A program made the position numbers and the translations under genes. The notes under the pieces are model-generated. The model worked only from the letters and a program-made list of their open reading frames with translations. It was not told the origin of the DNA and searched no databases. From contig CAYOSS010000023.1 of the NCBI GenBank assembly GCA_964406705.1, positions 1 through 22,838 of the forward strand: 22,838 nucleotides of DNA, written 5' to 3'. Source of the DNA: CAZRRV01 sp964406705 (GTDB taxonomy: Bacteria; Bacillota; Clostridia; Oscillospirales; Acutalibacteraceae). Shown one piece after another: positions 14,589 to 22,680 of this stretch; the stretch's first letter is position 1; every line of letters begins with the position of its first letter.

Positions 14589-17321
14589 CTAATCCACCAG
14601 GCCTTTGCCGCAGCAGCGCTTGTATTTCTTGCCGCTCCCGCACGGGCAGGGAGCGTTCTTGCTCACGACGCCCTTGCCCCGGACGGTGCGGGCCGAGCCG
14701 CCCGTGTCGGACTCCTCCGCGACCTTCTCCCGCTTCACGTCCTGCTCCCGGCGGATCCTCACCGAAAGGCAAAGCCTCGCGGTGTTCTCCCTTATGGAGT
14801 CCGTCATCGCGGTGAACATATCGTAGCTCTCGTTGCGGTACTCCACAACCGGGTCGTGCTGCCCGTAAGCCCGCAGCCCTATGCCCCGCTTAAGCTCCTC
14901 CATATTGTCGATATGCTCCATCCAGAAGGTATCGACGGAGCGCAGCAGCATAACCCGCTCTATCTCCCGCATAAGCGGCGGGGTGAACTCTTTCTCGCGC
15001 GCGGCGTAAATGGCGTCGGCCTTGTCCTTAAGCGTCCGCGCCACCTCCTCGCGGGAGGTGTTGCCGAGCTCCTCGGTCGTGAAAGTCAAATCTCCGGGCG
15101 AGGTGATCCACCCAGCGAAATACCCCCGCAGCCCCGCCAAATCCCAGTTGTCGTGGACTACGTCGTCCGCCAAAAAGCGGGCGCAGGCGGCGTCTATGGT
15201 GTCGTAGATCATCTTGTGGACCTGCTCCGCCATATCGTCCCCGTCGAGAACGCGGTTGCGCTGGGCGTAAATCAGCTCGCGCTGCTTGTTCATCACGTCG
15301 TCGTACTCGAGCACGCTCTTGCGGATGCCGAAGTTGCGGCTCTCCACCTTGCTCTGCGCGTTCTCTATCAGCCGGGAGAGCAGCTTCATCTCGAGCGGCG
15401 TATTCTCGTCCACGTTGAGCGACTCCATAAGGCTCGACATACGCTCCCCGCCGAACAGCCGCATCAGGTCGTCCTCAAGCGAGATGTAGAACCGGCTCTC
15501 TCCCGGGTCCCCCTGCCGCCCGGAACGCCCGCGCAGCTGGTTATCAATACGCCGGGACTCGTGCCGCTCGGTGCCGATTATGAACAGCCCGCCCGCCTTC
15601 TTAGCCTCCTCGGCGAAAGGCTCGACCTGCTTCCTGTACTTATCTAAGTAGCGCCGGTAGCACTCCCTCGCGGAAAGCACGTCGGGGTCCTCCGTCTCGG
15701 AGTAGCCCACGGCCTCGGATATGATCTCCTCCGCGAGACCCATTTTGCGCAACTCCGCCCGGGCTAAGTACTCCGCGTTGCCGCCCAGCATGATATCCGT
15801 GCCGCGCCCCGCCATATTGGTGGCTATGGTCACCGCCCCGGGCTGCCCCGCCTGCGCGATAATCTGGGCTTCCTTCTCGTGGTGCTTGGCGTTGAGCACG
15901 TTGTGCTTGATCCCGCGCTTGCGGAGCATCCCGCTCAGCAGCTCCGACTTCTCGATGGTAATGGTGCCGACAAGCACCGGCTGCCCGTGGGAGTGGCACT
16001 CCTCCACCGCGTCTATCACCGCGGCGAACTTGGCCCTCTCGGTCTTGTAGACCACGTCGGGGTGGTCGACGCGGATCATCGGCATATTGGTAGGAATTTC
16101 CACCACATCGAGCTTGTAGATCTCGCGGAACTCCTCCTCCTCGGTGAGCGCCGTGCCCGTCATACCCGACAGCTTGCCGTAAAGCCGGAAGAAATTCTGA
16201 AATGTTATGGTCGCCAGCGTCTTGGACTCCTGAGCGACCTTGACGCCCTCCTTCGCCTCAATCGCCTGGTGTAGCCCCTCGTTGTAGCGCCTGCCTATCA
16301 TCAGCCGCCCGGTGAACTCGTCCACGATGATGATCTCACCGTCTTTCACCACGTAATCGACGTCGCGCTTCATAATCCCGTGCGCGCGTATCGCCTGGTT
16401 GATGTGATGGGATATGGTGATGTTCTCGGCGTCGTTTAAGTTCTCTATACCGAAGTACTCCTCGGCTTTCTTAACGCCCTTAGGGGTGAGGACGCAGGTC
16501 TTGGCCTTCTCGTCCACGACGTAGTCGCCGTCGAACTCCTGCTGCTCGTCGGTCTGCTTGGAGTCGGTCTCGGCGACCTTGTTCATAGTGAGGCTCCTCG
16601 CGAACCTGTCCGCCTTTTGGTAAAGCTCGCTGGATTTATCCCCCGCCCCGGAGATTATCAGCGGCGTCCTCGCCTCGTCTATGAGGATGGAGTCCACCTC
16701 GTCCACAATGGCGAAGCTGTGCCCCCTCTGAACGCGGTCCTCCTTGCGTATGACCATATTGTCCCGCAGATAGTCGAAACCCAGCTCGTTGTTGGTGCAG
16801 TAGGTGATGTCGGCGGCGTAGGCGGCGCGCTTCTCCTCCCGGTCCATCCCGGGGACGACAAGCCCCACGGATAGCCCCAAAAAGCGGTAAATCTTGCCCA
16901 TCCACTCGCTGTCGCGGCGGGCTAAGTAGTCGTTCACCGTGACGATGTGCACTCCCTTGCCGGGCAGCGCGTTGAGGTACGCCGGCAGCGTCGCGACAAG
17001 GGTCTTGCCCTCGCCGGTCTTCATCTCCGCGATGCGCCCCTGATGCAGGATCACACCGCCGATGAGCTGTACCCGGAAATGCCTCATGCCCAGCACGCGC
17101 TTCGACGCCTCGCGCACCACCGCGAAAGCCTCCGGCAGCAGCGCGTCGAGGTCCTCCCCGGCGGCGAGCCGCTCCCTGAACTCCCCCGTCTTGGCGGAAA
17201 GCTCCCCGTCGGAGAGCTTCTCCATCTCCGGCTCCAGGTCGAGCGTGGCCTTTTGAAGCGGCTCTATCCGCCGTATTTCCTTCTCGCTATAGTTGCCGAA
17301 CAGCTTCTTAAGTAATCCCAT
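14589..17321 (-). CDS. secA: Preprotein translocase ATPase SecA
   Basis: ATPase motor that drives unfolded preproteins through SecYEG at the inner face of the membrane. The 910 residues include the Walker A MKTGEGKT (100-107), the Walker B region with VDEVDSILIDEARTPLIISG, helicase motifs such as TNMAGRGTDIMLGG and QLRGRSGRQGDPG, and a C-terminal zinc-binding SEC-C motif CPCGSGKKYKRCC (C892, C894, C903, C904). I start at the ATG at 17321 (MGLLKKLFGNYSEKE), preceded by GGGGG; a TTG four codons earlier is less likely. It follows the metallo-beta-lactamase-fold gene after 34 nt and is nearly fused to proB. Confidence 0.97.
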   Translation of the reverse strand: MGLLKKLFGNYSEKEIRRIEPLQKATLDLEPEMEKLSDGELSAKTGEFRERLAAGEDLDALLPEAFAVVREASKRVLGMRHFRVQLIGGVILHQGRIAEMKTGEGKTLVATLPAYLNALPGKGVHIVTVNDYLARRDSEWMGKIYRFLGLSVGLVVPGMDREEKRAAYAADITYCTNNELGFDYLRDNMVIRKEDRVQRGHSFAIVDEVDSILIDEARTPLIISGAGDKSSELYQKADRFARSLTMNKVAETDSKQTDEQQEFDGDYVVDEKAKTCVLTPKGVKKAEEYFGIENLNDAENITISHHINQAIRAHGIMKRDVDYVVKDGEIIIVDEFTGRLMIGRRYNEGLHQAIEAKEGVKVAQESKTLATITFQNFFRLYGKLSGMTGTALTEEEEFREIYKLDVVEIPTNMPMIRVDHPDVVYKTERAKFAAVIDAVEECHSHGQPVLVGTITIEKSELLSGMLRKRGIKHNVLNAKHHEKEAQIIAQAGQPGAVTIATNMAGRGTDIMLGGNAEYLARAELRKMGLAEEIISEAVGYSETEDPDVLSARECYRRYLDKYRKQVEPFAEEAKKAGGLFIIGTERHESRRIDNQLRGRSGRQGDPGESRFYISLEDDLMRLFGGERMSSLMESLNVDENTPLEMKLLSRLIENAQSKVESRNFGIRKSVLEYDDVMNKQRELIYAQRNRVLDGDDMAEQVHKMIYDTIDAACARFLADDVVHDNWDLAGLRGYFAGWITSPGDLTFTTEELGNTSREEVARTLKDKADAIYAAREKEFTPPLMREIERVMLLRSVDTFWMEHIDNMEELKRGIGLRAYGQHDPVVEYRNESYDMFTAMTDSIRENTARLCLSVRIRREQDVKREKVAEESDTGGSARTVRGKGVVSKNAPCPCGSGKKYKRCCGKGLVD

Positions 17322-17355
17322 TTTTTCCCCCAAAAGTCAGGAATCGCGCCCGCGG

Positions 17356-18006
17356 CTACACCGCGTACTCTTTGCGGCCGGTCTCCCCCGGCAGGATATT
17401 ACAGTCGTGCGAGAGGAGAGGTATAAACCCGGTGGAATATTCTTCCAGAAAGCGGCGGCTGTTAGCCTCGTTCACGGTGCTGCCCGTCAGGATACCCTCC
17501 GTAAGGCACCTTGTGGAATAGCACTCGTCCCCGCAAAGCACCGCTCTCCCCGCTTCAACCACCGAAGAGCCGGCGGAATGCCCGCACACGGGGATCACCC
17601 GCACCCCCTCGGTGAGGGTAAACGGCTCCGTAAACGTGTGAACCCTCGCCCCCGGCGCCAAAAAGCGCTCCGCGTCGGGGTACTCCGCCTCGTGGATATG
17701 CACCGTGGCGTTCGGGTACCTCCACGCCGCCCCCGCGTGATCGAGGTGCGAGTGGGTGATGACAAGGTCGGTTATCTCGCCCGGCTCGGTGCCGCAAGAG
17801 AGCAGCACCTCGTGGGGCCGGCGGAACACCGACATCACGAAGCCCGCCCCGTCGTCGCACCCGGCGTCCACCAAAACGCGCCGCCCCCCGCTCTCAATCA
17901 GGTAAATTATAAACGAGATGGGCAGCAGTGCGTCCCCGCGCCCTCCGGCGAAGATGTACTTCTCCGGGTAGACGCTCTCGCCGTACTTCAGCGCGGTGAC
18001 CGTCAT
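17356..18006 (-). CDS. Metallo-beta-lactamase-fold hydrolase
   Basis: A 216-residue MBL-fold protein with the zinc-binding signature THSHLDHAG (HxHxDH at residues 85-90), VLVDAGCDDG upstream, and further ligands likely in GHSAGS, GDECY and the late LLSHDC. The layout recalls the N-acyl homoserine lactonase-like subgroup, but the substrate cannot be told from the sequence. The ATG overlaps the stop of the upstream MDR gene as ATGA, so the two are translationally coupled and may act on the same metabolite. No signal peptide is seen, so it is probably cytoplasmic. Confidence 0.85.
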   Translation of the reverse strand: MTVTALKYGESVYPEKYIFAGGRGDALLPISFIIYLIESGGRRVLVDAGCDDGAGFVMSVFRRPHEVLLSCGTEPGEITDLVITHSHLDHAGAAWRYPNATVHIHEAEYPDAERFLAPGARVHTFTEPFTLTEGVRVIPVCGHSAGSSVVEAGRAVLCGDECYSTRCLTEGILTGSTVNEANSRRFLEEYSTGFIPLLSHDCNILPGETGRKEYAV

Positions 18007-18980
18007 TTTACCTTGAGGACAACCTTGCCAACGTTCTCGCCCCTGTAGAGGATGTCCTGAGCCGCCTCGGCTTCGGTGACGGGCAGCACCTTATACACCG
18101 TCGGGAGTATCTCCCCCGCTTCCACTTTGGGCCAGACCTCCTCCACTAAGGACCTCAGGATGAGCGCCTTCATCTTGGGGGTGCGCGAGCGCAGAGTGCT
18201 GCCGATAATGCGGATGTTCTTCTTGTAGAGGTTCTTGAGGTCGACGGTAGTCTTATCCCCCGCCAGAGACGCTATCACTACCCACCGGCAGCCGTACTTA
18301 ACGTAGGGCAGGCACTCCCCCAAAGTCTCGCCGCCCAGGCAGTCAACGGCGACGTCGACGGCCCTGCCCGCCGCCTCCTCGGCCGCCAACACCCGGGGTA
18401 AGCTCTCGGTTCTCGTGTCCACGACCAGATCCGCTCCGAGGTGGGATATCTTCCCGGGGTCGGTTATCACCGTGGTGATGACCCTCAGCCCGAACGCCTT
18501 CGCCATAGGTATAACCACGCTCGCGAGACCGCTCGCCCCCGCCTGCATCAGCAGCGTCTCGCCCTTCACCGCCTTGCCCTCTATGAAGAGCTTTAAGTAC
18601 GCCGTGGCGAAAGCCTCGGGCATAGCCGCCGCCTCCGCCATACTCCTCCCCCGGGGGACGGGCATACACATATCGTAGGGGGCCGCGACCCTCTCGGCGT
18701 ACCCCCCGCCGCCGAGCAAGGCGCAGACCTTGTCCCCCACGCGGTAGCGGGACCGGCTCTCGGCCTCGCTCCCCAGCGCGGCGACCGTCCCCGACACCTC
18801 GAGACCCATCCACTCGGGAGCCCCGGGGGGCGGGGGGTAATCCCCCTCACGCTGCATTAAGTCCGCGCGGTTAAGGGCGGCGTACTCGATGTCGATCAGC
18901 ACGTCCCTCTCCCCGACCGCCGGCTCGGGGACCTCGTCCCACCGCAGGGTCTTATCCGGATTCACAAGTATGGCCTTCAT
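18003..18980 (-). CDS. Quinone oxidoreductase-like MDR protein (PIG3/QOR family)
   Basis: A 325-residue medium-chain dehydrogenase/reductase. The N-terminal NRADLMQREGDYPPPPG is the hallmark of the NADPH:quinone oxidoreductase/PIG3 subgroup, which lacks zinc ligands. The nucleotide-binding region is around LLMQAGASGLASVVIPMAKA, followed by DVAVDCLGGETLGECL. By family it reduces quinones or activated alkenes with NADPH; the real substrate is unknown. The ATG at 18980 has GGAG about 4 nt upstream. It overlaps the MBL-fold gene downstream and lies about 490 bp after the MDR-type dehydrogenase, across a repeat-rich stretch. Confidence 0.9.
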   Translation of the reverse strand: MKAILVNPDKTLRWDEVPEPAVGERDVLIDIEYAALNRADLMQREGDYPPPPGAPEWMGLEVSGTVAALGSEAESRSRYRVGDKVCALLGGGGYAERVAAPYDMCMPVPRGRSMAEAAAMPEAFATAYLKLFIEGKAVKGETLLMQAGASGLASVVIPMAKAFGLRVITTVITDPGKISHLGADLVVDTRTESLPRVLAAEEAAGRAVDVAVDCLGGETLGECLPYVKYGCRWVVIASLAGDKTTVDLKNLYKKNIRIIGSTLRSRTPKMKALILRSLVEEVWPKVEAGEILPTVYKVLPVTEAEAAQDILYRGENVGKVVLKVK

Positions 18981-19100
18981 AGCGCTCCAGCTTTCTTTGC
19001 GGTTTGATTACAGCCCGCCGATGTCCGGCTTATGACCGGCTAACAGCTTGCCTATGGCTTGTTTATTGCCTGTAAATGTCCTTCTTCCGGCTTGCGTCGG

Positions 19101-19172
19101 CTCGCCTGGCCCCGCGCGTCCCGCACAAACAGTCTGCATAGAAGCTCGCTTGGCCCAGCGCGTTCCACCCCT
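19101..19172. repeat. 44-bp tandem duplication between the two MDR genes
   Basis: CTCGCCTGGCCCCGCGCGTC at 19101 and CTCGCTTGGCCCAGCGCGTT at 19145 are near-identical and 44 bp apart. They are two degenerate copies in the gene-free DNA upstream of the QOR-like gene. Unlike the other arrays I could not trace the unit to a gene end. The rest of 18981-19300 holds no gene that I can support. Confidence 0.5.
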
Positions 19173-19300
19173 CAGGGTGCCGGCCGGCGGCGCGGTATGC
19201 CCCGGCGCAAGGCGGCGAAGGGCAGCGCGCCTATAGCCCCGCCCGGAGCGGCTCCTCCGCGGTGTGCCCGCCCGAGGTCCCCCCTCCGGCGATCAGCAGG

Positions 19301-19640
19301 AGCCGCTCACTCCACGCCGCTCCAGTCGAACAGCATCCCCACGGGGAAGTCCCGCTCGTCGGCGATGGCGGGTGCAGCCTTCCCCCCGGCCGCAAACGGA
19401 ACTTCGCCACGAGGGAATCCCCTTCATCGGCTATGCGGGTGCAGCCTTCCCCCGACTGTGGGCGGAAGCCGCTCACTCCACGCCGCTCCAGTCGAACAGC
19501 ATCCCCACGGGGAAGTCCCGCNNNNNNNNNNNNNNNNNNNNNNNNNNNNNNNNNNNNNNNNNNNNNNNNNNNNNNNNNNNNNNNNNNNNNNNNNNNNNNN
19601 NNNNNNNNNNNNNNNNNNNNNTCATCGGCTATGCGGGTGT
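19301..19640 (-). repeat. Tandem duplication of the MDR dehydrogenase 3' end, with an assembly gap
   Basis: The 55-bp segments 19301-19355 and 19467-19521 are identical (166 bp apart) and each holds the complement of codons for DFPVGMLFDWSGVE plus a TGA stop (at 19309-19307 and 19475-19473). A second block, TCATCGGCTATGCGGGTG, occurs at 19424 and 19622, with a variant at 19356; it encodes the preceding TRIADE residues. The gene terminus is thus present about two to three times. The perfect 55-bp identity suggests recent duplication, and the N run lies within this array. Confidence 0.85.
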
Positions 19641-20592
19641 AAACCTCCTGCGCCTCGGCGGGGGAGTGCACCTCGGATACCATATCCCGGAAGTTGAGCC
19701 GCCCTCCCGCGAGTAAGTCCAGCACGGCGACAAGGTCGTCCCGCTCCGTCCAGAGCCCCGGCGAGGACTCGGCGCGCGGTCTCGCGTTGGTGTGCGCCCC
19801 TATGAGGGAAATCCCGGGCCCGTGCACCTTCTTATAATAATCTATCTCGAACTTGGAGCTTCTGGTGCACCCGAGCAGCGCGACACGCCCCAGCGGACGC
19901 ATACAGTCGAGAGCCTCCTGCAGCCCCGCCCCGAGACCGGTCACCTCCACGCAGACCTTCACCCCGCCGCCGGAAGCCGCTTTCACCCTGTCCGCGAAAT
20001 CGGACATAAGCGGGTCGAAAGCCTCGTCCGCGCCGAGACGCAGCGCCATATCCCGGCGGCTCGGGAGCGGGTCGGCGGCGAGCACCGGGTACGCCCCGGC
20101 GGCACGCGCCAGCTCCACCGCTGTAATCCCCAAAATGCCGAGTCCCATCACGAGCACCGGCTCGCCCAACTCGAGGCGCGTCTTGCGTATCGCCGCCAAG
20201 GGGAAGGTCGCAATGTAGGCGAACGCCGCCTCGCGCTCCCCCACGCCGCCCGGGATCTTAACCACTCGGTCCGCCGGCACCGTGCAGAGCTTCTTATGAG
20301 TGCCGCCGAAGCGCACCACCCGGTCCCCCACGGCGACCGAGCTCACTCCCCCGCCCACGGCGGTGACAACCCCCGCCGCGCTGTAGCCGATCGCCCGGGG
20401 GAACACCGGCTCGGAGTCCTCGTCGAGGAAAATGGTGTTGCGCTGGCCTATGAAGTTCGCCTTCTCCGTCCCCGCGCTGATGGCGGAGTAGTCGAGCCTC
20501 ACCGTGACCTCGCCCGGACCGGGGTCGGGGACTTCGGCGTCAAGCAGCCGCGCGACCCTCGGCGCGGTGAACACTATCTCTTTGGTTTTCAT
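19473..20592 (-). CDS. MDR-family alcohol dehydrogenase-like oxidoreductase (interrupted by assembly gap)
   Basis: A medium-chain dehydrogenase with an N-terminal GroES-like part (SAISAGTEKANFIG, then the glycine-rich AIGYSAAGVVTAVGGGV) and a Rossmann domain (LVMGLGILGITAVELARAAG). Where zinc alcohol dehydrogenases have a catalytic cysteine this protein has SAISAGTE, so zinc catalysis is doubtful. A 100-N gap lies near the 3' end. Dropping the Ns restores an in-frame TRIADERDFPVGM and a stop at 19475-19473, giving 339 residues; the literal frame across the Ns is meaningless. The start is ATG at 20592 with GGGGTGA upstream, both next to a 29-bp array. It probably works with the adjacent Gfo/Idh and SDR enzymes. 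Confidence 0.82.
19522..19621. other. Assembly gap (100 N) inside the dehydrogenase 3' end
   Basis: Exactly 100 N. The flanks, ...GCCGATGA and GCGGGACTTCC... on the minus strand, join to GCCGATGAGCGGGACTTCC, which matches the repeat copy near 19356 and keeps the gene in frame. The gap may therefore hide nothing, or a whole number of repeat units. Confidence 0.95.
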
Positions 20593-20707
20593 CAAAGCTT
20601 CACCCCGCGCACCCGTAGCATTAAAGCTTCACCCCACCGGCTCTTAGCATCAGAACTTCACCCCACGCGCCCGTAACATCAGAGCTTCACCCCGCAGGCC
20701 CTCAGCA
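20592..20707 (-). repeat. 29-bp tandem array seeded by the Gfo/Idh gene 3' end
   Basis: Four consecutive 29-bp units begin on the plus strand at 20592, 20621, 20650 and 20679. Each starts TCAGAGCTTCACCCC or a close variant. The unit at 20679-20707 is the end of the Gfo/Idh gene (last nine or so codons and TGA). The other three are copies filling the whole intergenic space. The final copy touches the next gene's ATG (20592-20590), forming TGATG and supplying its ribosome binding site. The 87-bp spacing is exactly 3 x 29. Confidence 0.95.
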
Positions 20708-21686
20708 GGAGCTTGTAAAGCCCCAACTCGTAGTCGTAGCCGTACGGGTTCTCCCTCTCGCCGCGGACCATTTTGGCAAAGTTTTCCATCATAGCGTCGT
20801 AGCGGTCATACACCGGGCTCCTCGAGATGTCCGGCGGGGTAAACCAGCTTTTATAATGGCTCTCGCTCATATCCGTGAGCAGCCCGCCCCGCTCGTCATT
20901 GGCGGCGTACTCCAACGGTTTAACCTCGATGGTGCCCTCCGAACCGCATATCACCAACTGCCGGCGCAGACAGCCTCCCGGCTCGCAGTCGCAGGTCTTG
21001 GCGAAGGAAAGCCCGTTCGGATAGCGGAACACCGCCATCCCGTAGTCGTCGCTCGTGACCCCCTCAAGACCCGTGGAGCGGCTGAGCGGCAGCACCTCCT
21101 CCGGCTCGCCCAAAATCCGGTAAATTAAATCGATCAAGTGGCACCCCAAGAAGAACAGCATCCCCCCGGGGAAAGCCTTCAGCCATCGCCTCTGCGGCGC
21201 GGAGTGGTAGCAGTCCATATGCGCCTCCACCGCGTAAATCTCGCCGAGATCGCCCCGCCTCGCCTTCTCCACCGCCTCGCGTATCTTGGGGTTGAAGCGG
21301 TACATATACCCCGTGCTGAACACGAGGTTCTTCTCCCGCAGGGTGGCGACCAACTCCTCGAAGAGCGGCAGGCTGACGCCGCCGGGCTTCTCCATATGAA
21401 GGTGCTTGCCCGCCCTCGCCACCTCGAGGGCGTATTTGGTGAGGTAAATCTCCTCTGTCTCGACCGCGACGGCTTCTATGGTGGGGTCGTCTAAAATTTG
21501 CTCCACGCTCATCTCGAGCGCCGGGTCGAACTCCCTCGCCCGCGCCGGGAACTTCTCCCTCTCCCCCTCGGGAAAGGCGTACCCCGCGACGTCGAACAGC
21601 CCGCTCTGCTTATTGACGCTCCCCCATATGCTGTTGCCGTGGCTGTAATCGCTGGTGCCTATCTGCGCTATCCTGACCTTTTTCAT
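20679..21686 (-). CDS. Gfo/Idh/MocA-family oxidoreductase
   Basis: A 335-residue NAD(P)-dependent oxidoreductase of the glucose-fructose oxidoreductase / inositol dehydrogenase family. The N-terminal Rossmann motif is KKVRIAQIGTSDYSHG, and the family's catalytic EKP appears in HLHMEKPGGVSLP. A C-terminal alpha/beta domain carries YMYRFNPKIREAVEKARRG and FFLGCHLIDLIYRILGEP. Substrates of the family are sugars, inositols and related polyols; the specific one cannot be assigned. The ATG at 21686 has AAGGGGAG 8 nt upstream. It lies between the SDR and MDR genes and is probably co-transcribed with them. Confidence 0.92.
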   Translation of the reverse strand: MKKVRIAQIGTSDYSHGNSIWGSVNKQSGLFDVAGYAFPEGEREKFPARAREFDPALEMSVEQILDDPTIEAVAVETEEIYLTKYALEVARAGKHLHMEKPGGVSLPLFEELVATLREKNLVFSTGYMYRFNPKIREAVEKARRGDLGEIYAVEAHMDCYHSAPQRRWLKAFPGGMLFFLGCHLIDLIYRILGEPEEVLPLSRSTGLEGVTSDDYGMAVFRYPNGLSFAKTCDCEPGGCLRRQLVICGSEGTIEVKPLEYAANDERGGLLTDMSESHYKSWFTPPDISRSPVYDRYDAMMENFAKMVRGERENPYGYDYELGLYKLLLRACGVKL

Positions 21687-21701
21687 AAGGATAACTCCCC
21701 T

Positions 21702-21811
21702 TTATTCGTACCGCACCCCGCGCATACGGTTACGGGTACGCTCATAACGCGGCGTCCGCCGTACAGGCCTTACTCGTACCAGACCCCGCGCATACAGTTG
21801 CGCCCGCCGTC
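21702..21811 (-). repeat. Duplicated 3' end of the SDR gene
   Basis: The plus-strand segment at 21702 (TTATTCGTACCGCACCCCGC and on for about 33 nt) repeats the SDR gene end at 21770 (TTACTCGTACCAGACCCCGC). The copies are 68 bp apart, and the DNA between (from about 21736) resembles a third, more decayed copy of the CATACAGTTGCGCCCGCCGT part. Removing the extra copies would put the stop codon directly in front of the next gene's AAGGGGAG ribosome binding site, a normal operon spacing. Confidence 0.8.
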
Positions 21812-22555
21812 TATCATAATGTTCTCGCCGTCTATGAACTGCCCCCGCTCCGAAGCGATATAAAGGATGAGGTCGATAATCTCCCGCGGCTCGGCGGCGC
21901 GCTTCATAAAGGTCTTCATACCCGCCATAGCCGCCCTCGTGAGCACCGGGCCGGGCGAGACGCACACGCAGCGGATCCCGTAGGGCGCGCCGTACTGGGC
22001 TATGGATTTGGTAAGCCCGTGCATCAGCCCCGCCTTGGCCGTGGCGTAGGACATATCCCTGGCGGAGCCTTCCGCGCCGGTTATGGAGCCCATATTGACT
22101 ATTAAGCCCGTCTTTTGCTCCCTCATTCTCGCCAAAACGGCGTGCGCGAAGTAGAACGGACCCTTGAGGTTGACGTCCAGCCCCCAGTCGAACACCTCTA
22201 TGGGGATATCCGGGAACTCGCGGTAGACCGAGGGGTCGTTCGCGTTTTTGATGCGCGTCGCGCTGCCCCCCGCGAAGTTGCAGAGCACGTCTATGCGCCC
22301 GAACTCCTCCACGGCTTTGTCCCTCGCCGCCGTGACGCTCGCGTAATCCCGCACGTCGCAGTAGCAGGGCACGGCGCGGCCCGCCCCGAGGGCGTTAATC
22401 TCCCCCGCGCGGCTCTCCAGACCCTCCCGGTTCACGTCGCAAAGCAGGACGTCTCCCCCCGCCTCCGCGAAACACTTCGCGAACAGGGCGCCCATCCCCG
22501 ACGCCGCCCCGGTGGATATCGCCGCCTTGCCGGTAAAATCAATCTTAAACTCCAC
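21770..22555 (-). CDS. SDR-family NAD(P)-dependent oxidoreductase
   Basis: A 261-residue classical short-chain dehydrogenase. It shows the cofactor motif TGAASGMG (TGxxxGxG) near the N-terminus, CNFAGG in place of NNAG, the catalytic serine region NMGSITG, the YATAK active site (YxxxK) and a C-terminal GQFIDGENIMIDGG. It probably oxidises a hydroxyl group with NAD(P); the substrate is unknown. The start is GTG at 22555 with AAGGGGGAG 6 nt upstream. It is the first gene after a near-consensus promoter, so it heads the SDR-Gfo/Idh-MDR cluster. Its last codons are duplicated downstream. Confidence 0.93.
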   Translation of the reverse strand: MEFKIDFTGKAAISTGAASGMGALFAKCFAEAGGDVLLCDVNREGLESRAGEINALGAGRAVPCYCDVRDYASVTAARDKAVEEFGRIDVLCNFAGGSATRIKNANDPSVYREFPDIPIEVFDWGLDVNLKGPFYFAHAVLARMREQKTGLIVNMGSITGAEGSARDMSYATAKAGLMHGLTKSIAQYGAPYGIRCVCVSPGPVLTRAAMAGMKTFMKRAAEPREIIDLILYIASERGQFIDGENIMIDGGRNCMRGVWYE

Positions 22556-22630
22556 TGAGCACTCCCCCTTATTACAGGCAGCCGCCGGGGCGGCTCCGCC
22601 GGGCGACCGCCCGATCTTCTCACCGCATAT

Positions 22631-22659
22631 ATTATAAGCCCGCCGCCCGACTTTGTCAA
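22631..22659 (-). promoter_or_regulatory. Perfect-consensus sigma-A promoter of the oxidoreductase cluster
   Basis: On the minus strand TTGACA (22659-22654) and TATAAT (22636-22631) are both perfect and 17 bp apart. Transcription would begin near 22624, giving a leader of about 70 nt before the SDR gene. The leader contains GC-rich inverted segments (GCGGCTCCGCC region, about 22585-22615) that could fold. Such a perfect promoter implies either strong constitutive expression or a repressor. Confidence 0.9.
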
Positions 22660-22680
22660 CTTTTTTCGGGGCAGACCTTG

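Noticed and set aside
19231..19472. C-terminal extension of the MDR dehydrogenase past the N run
   Set aside because: It arises from reading 100 placeholder Ns as codons in the wrong frame; joining the flanks gives a stop at 19475-19473.
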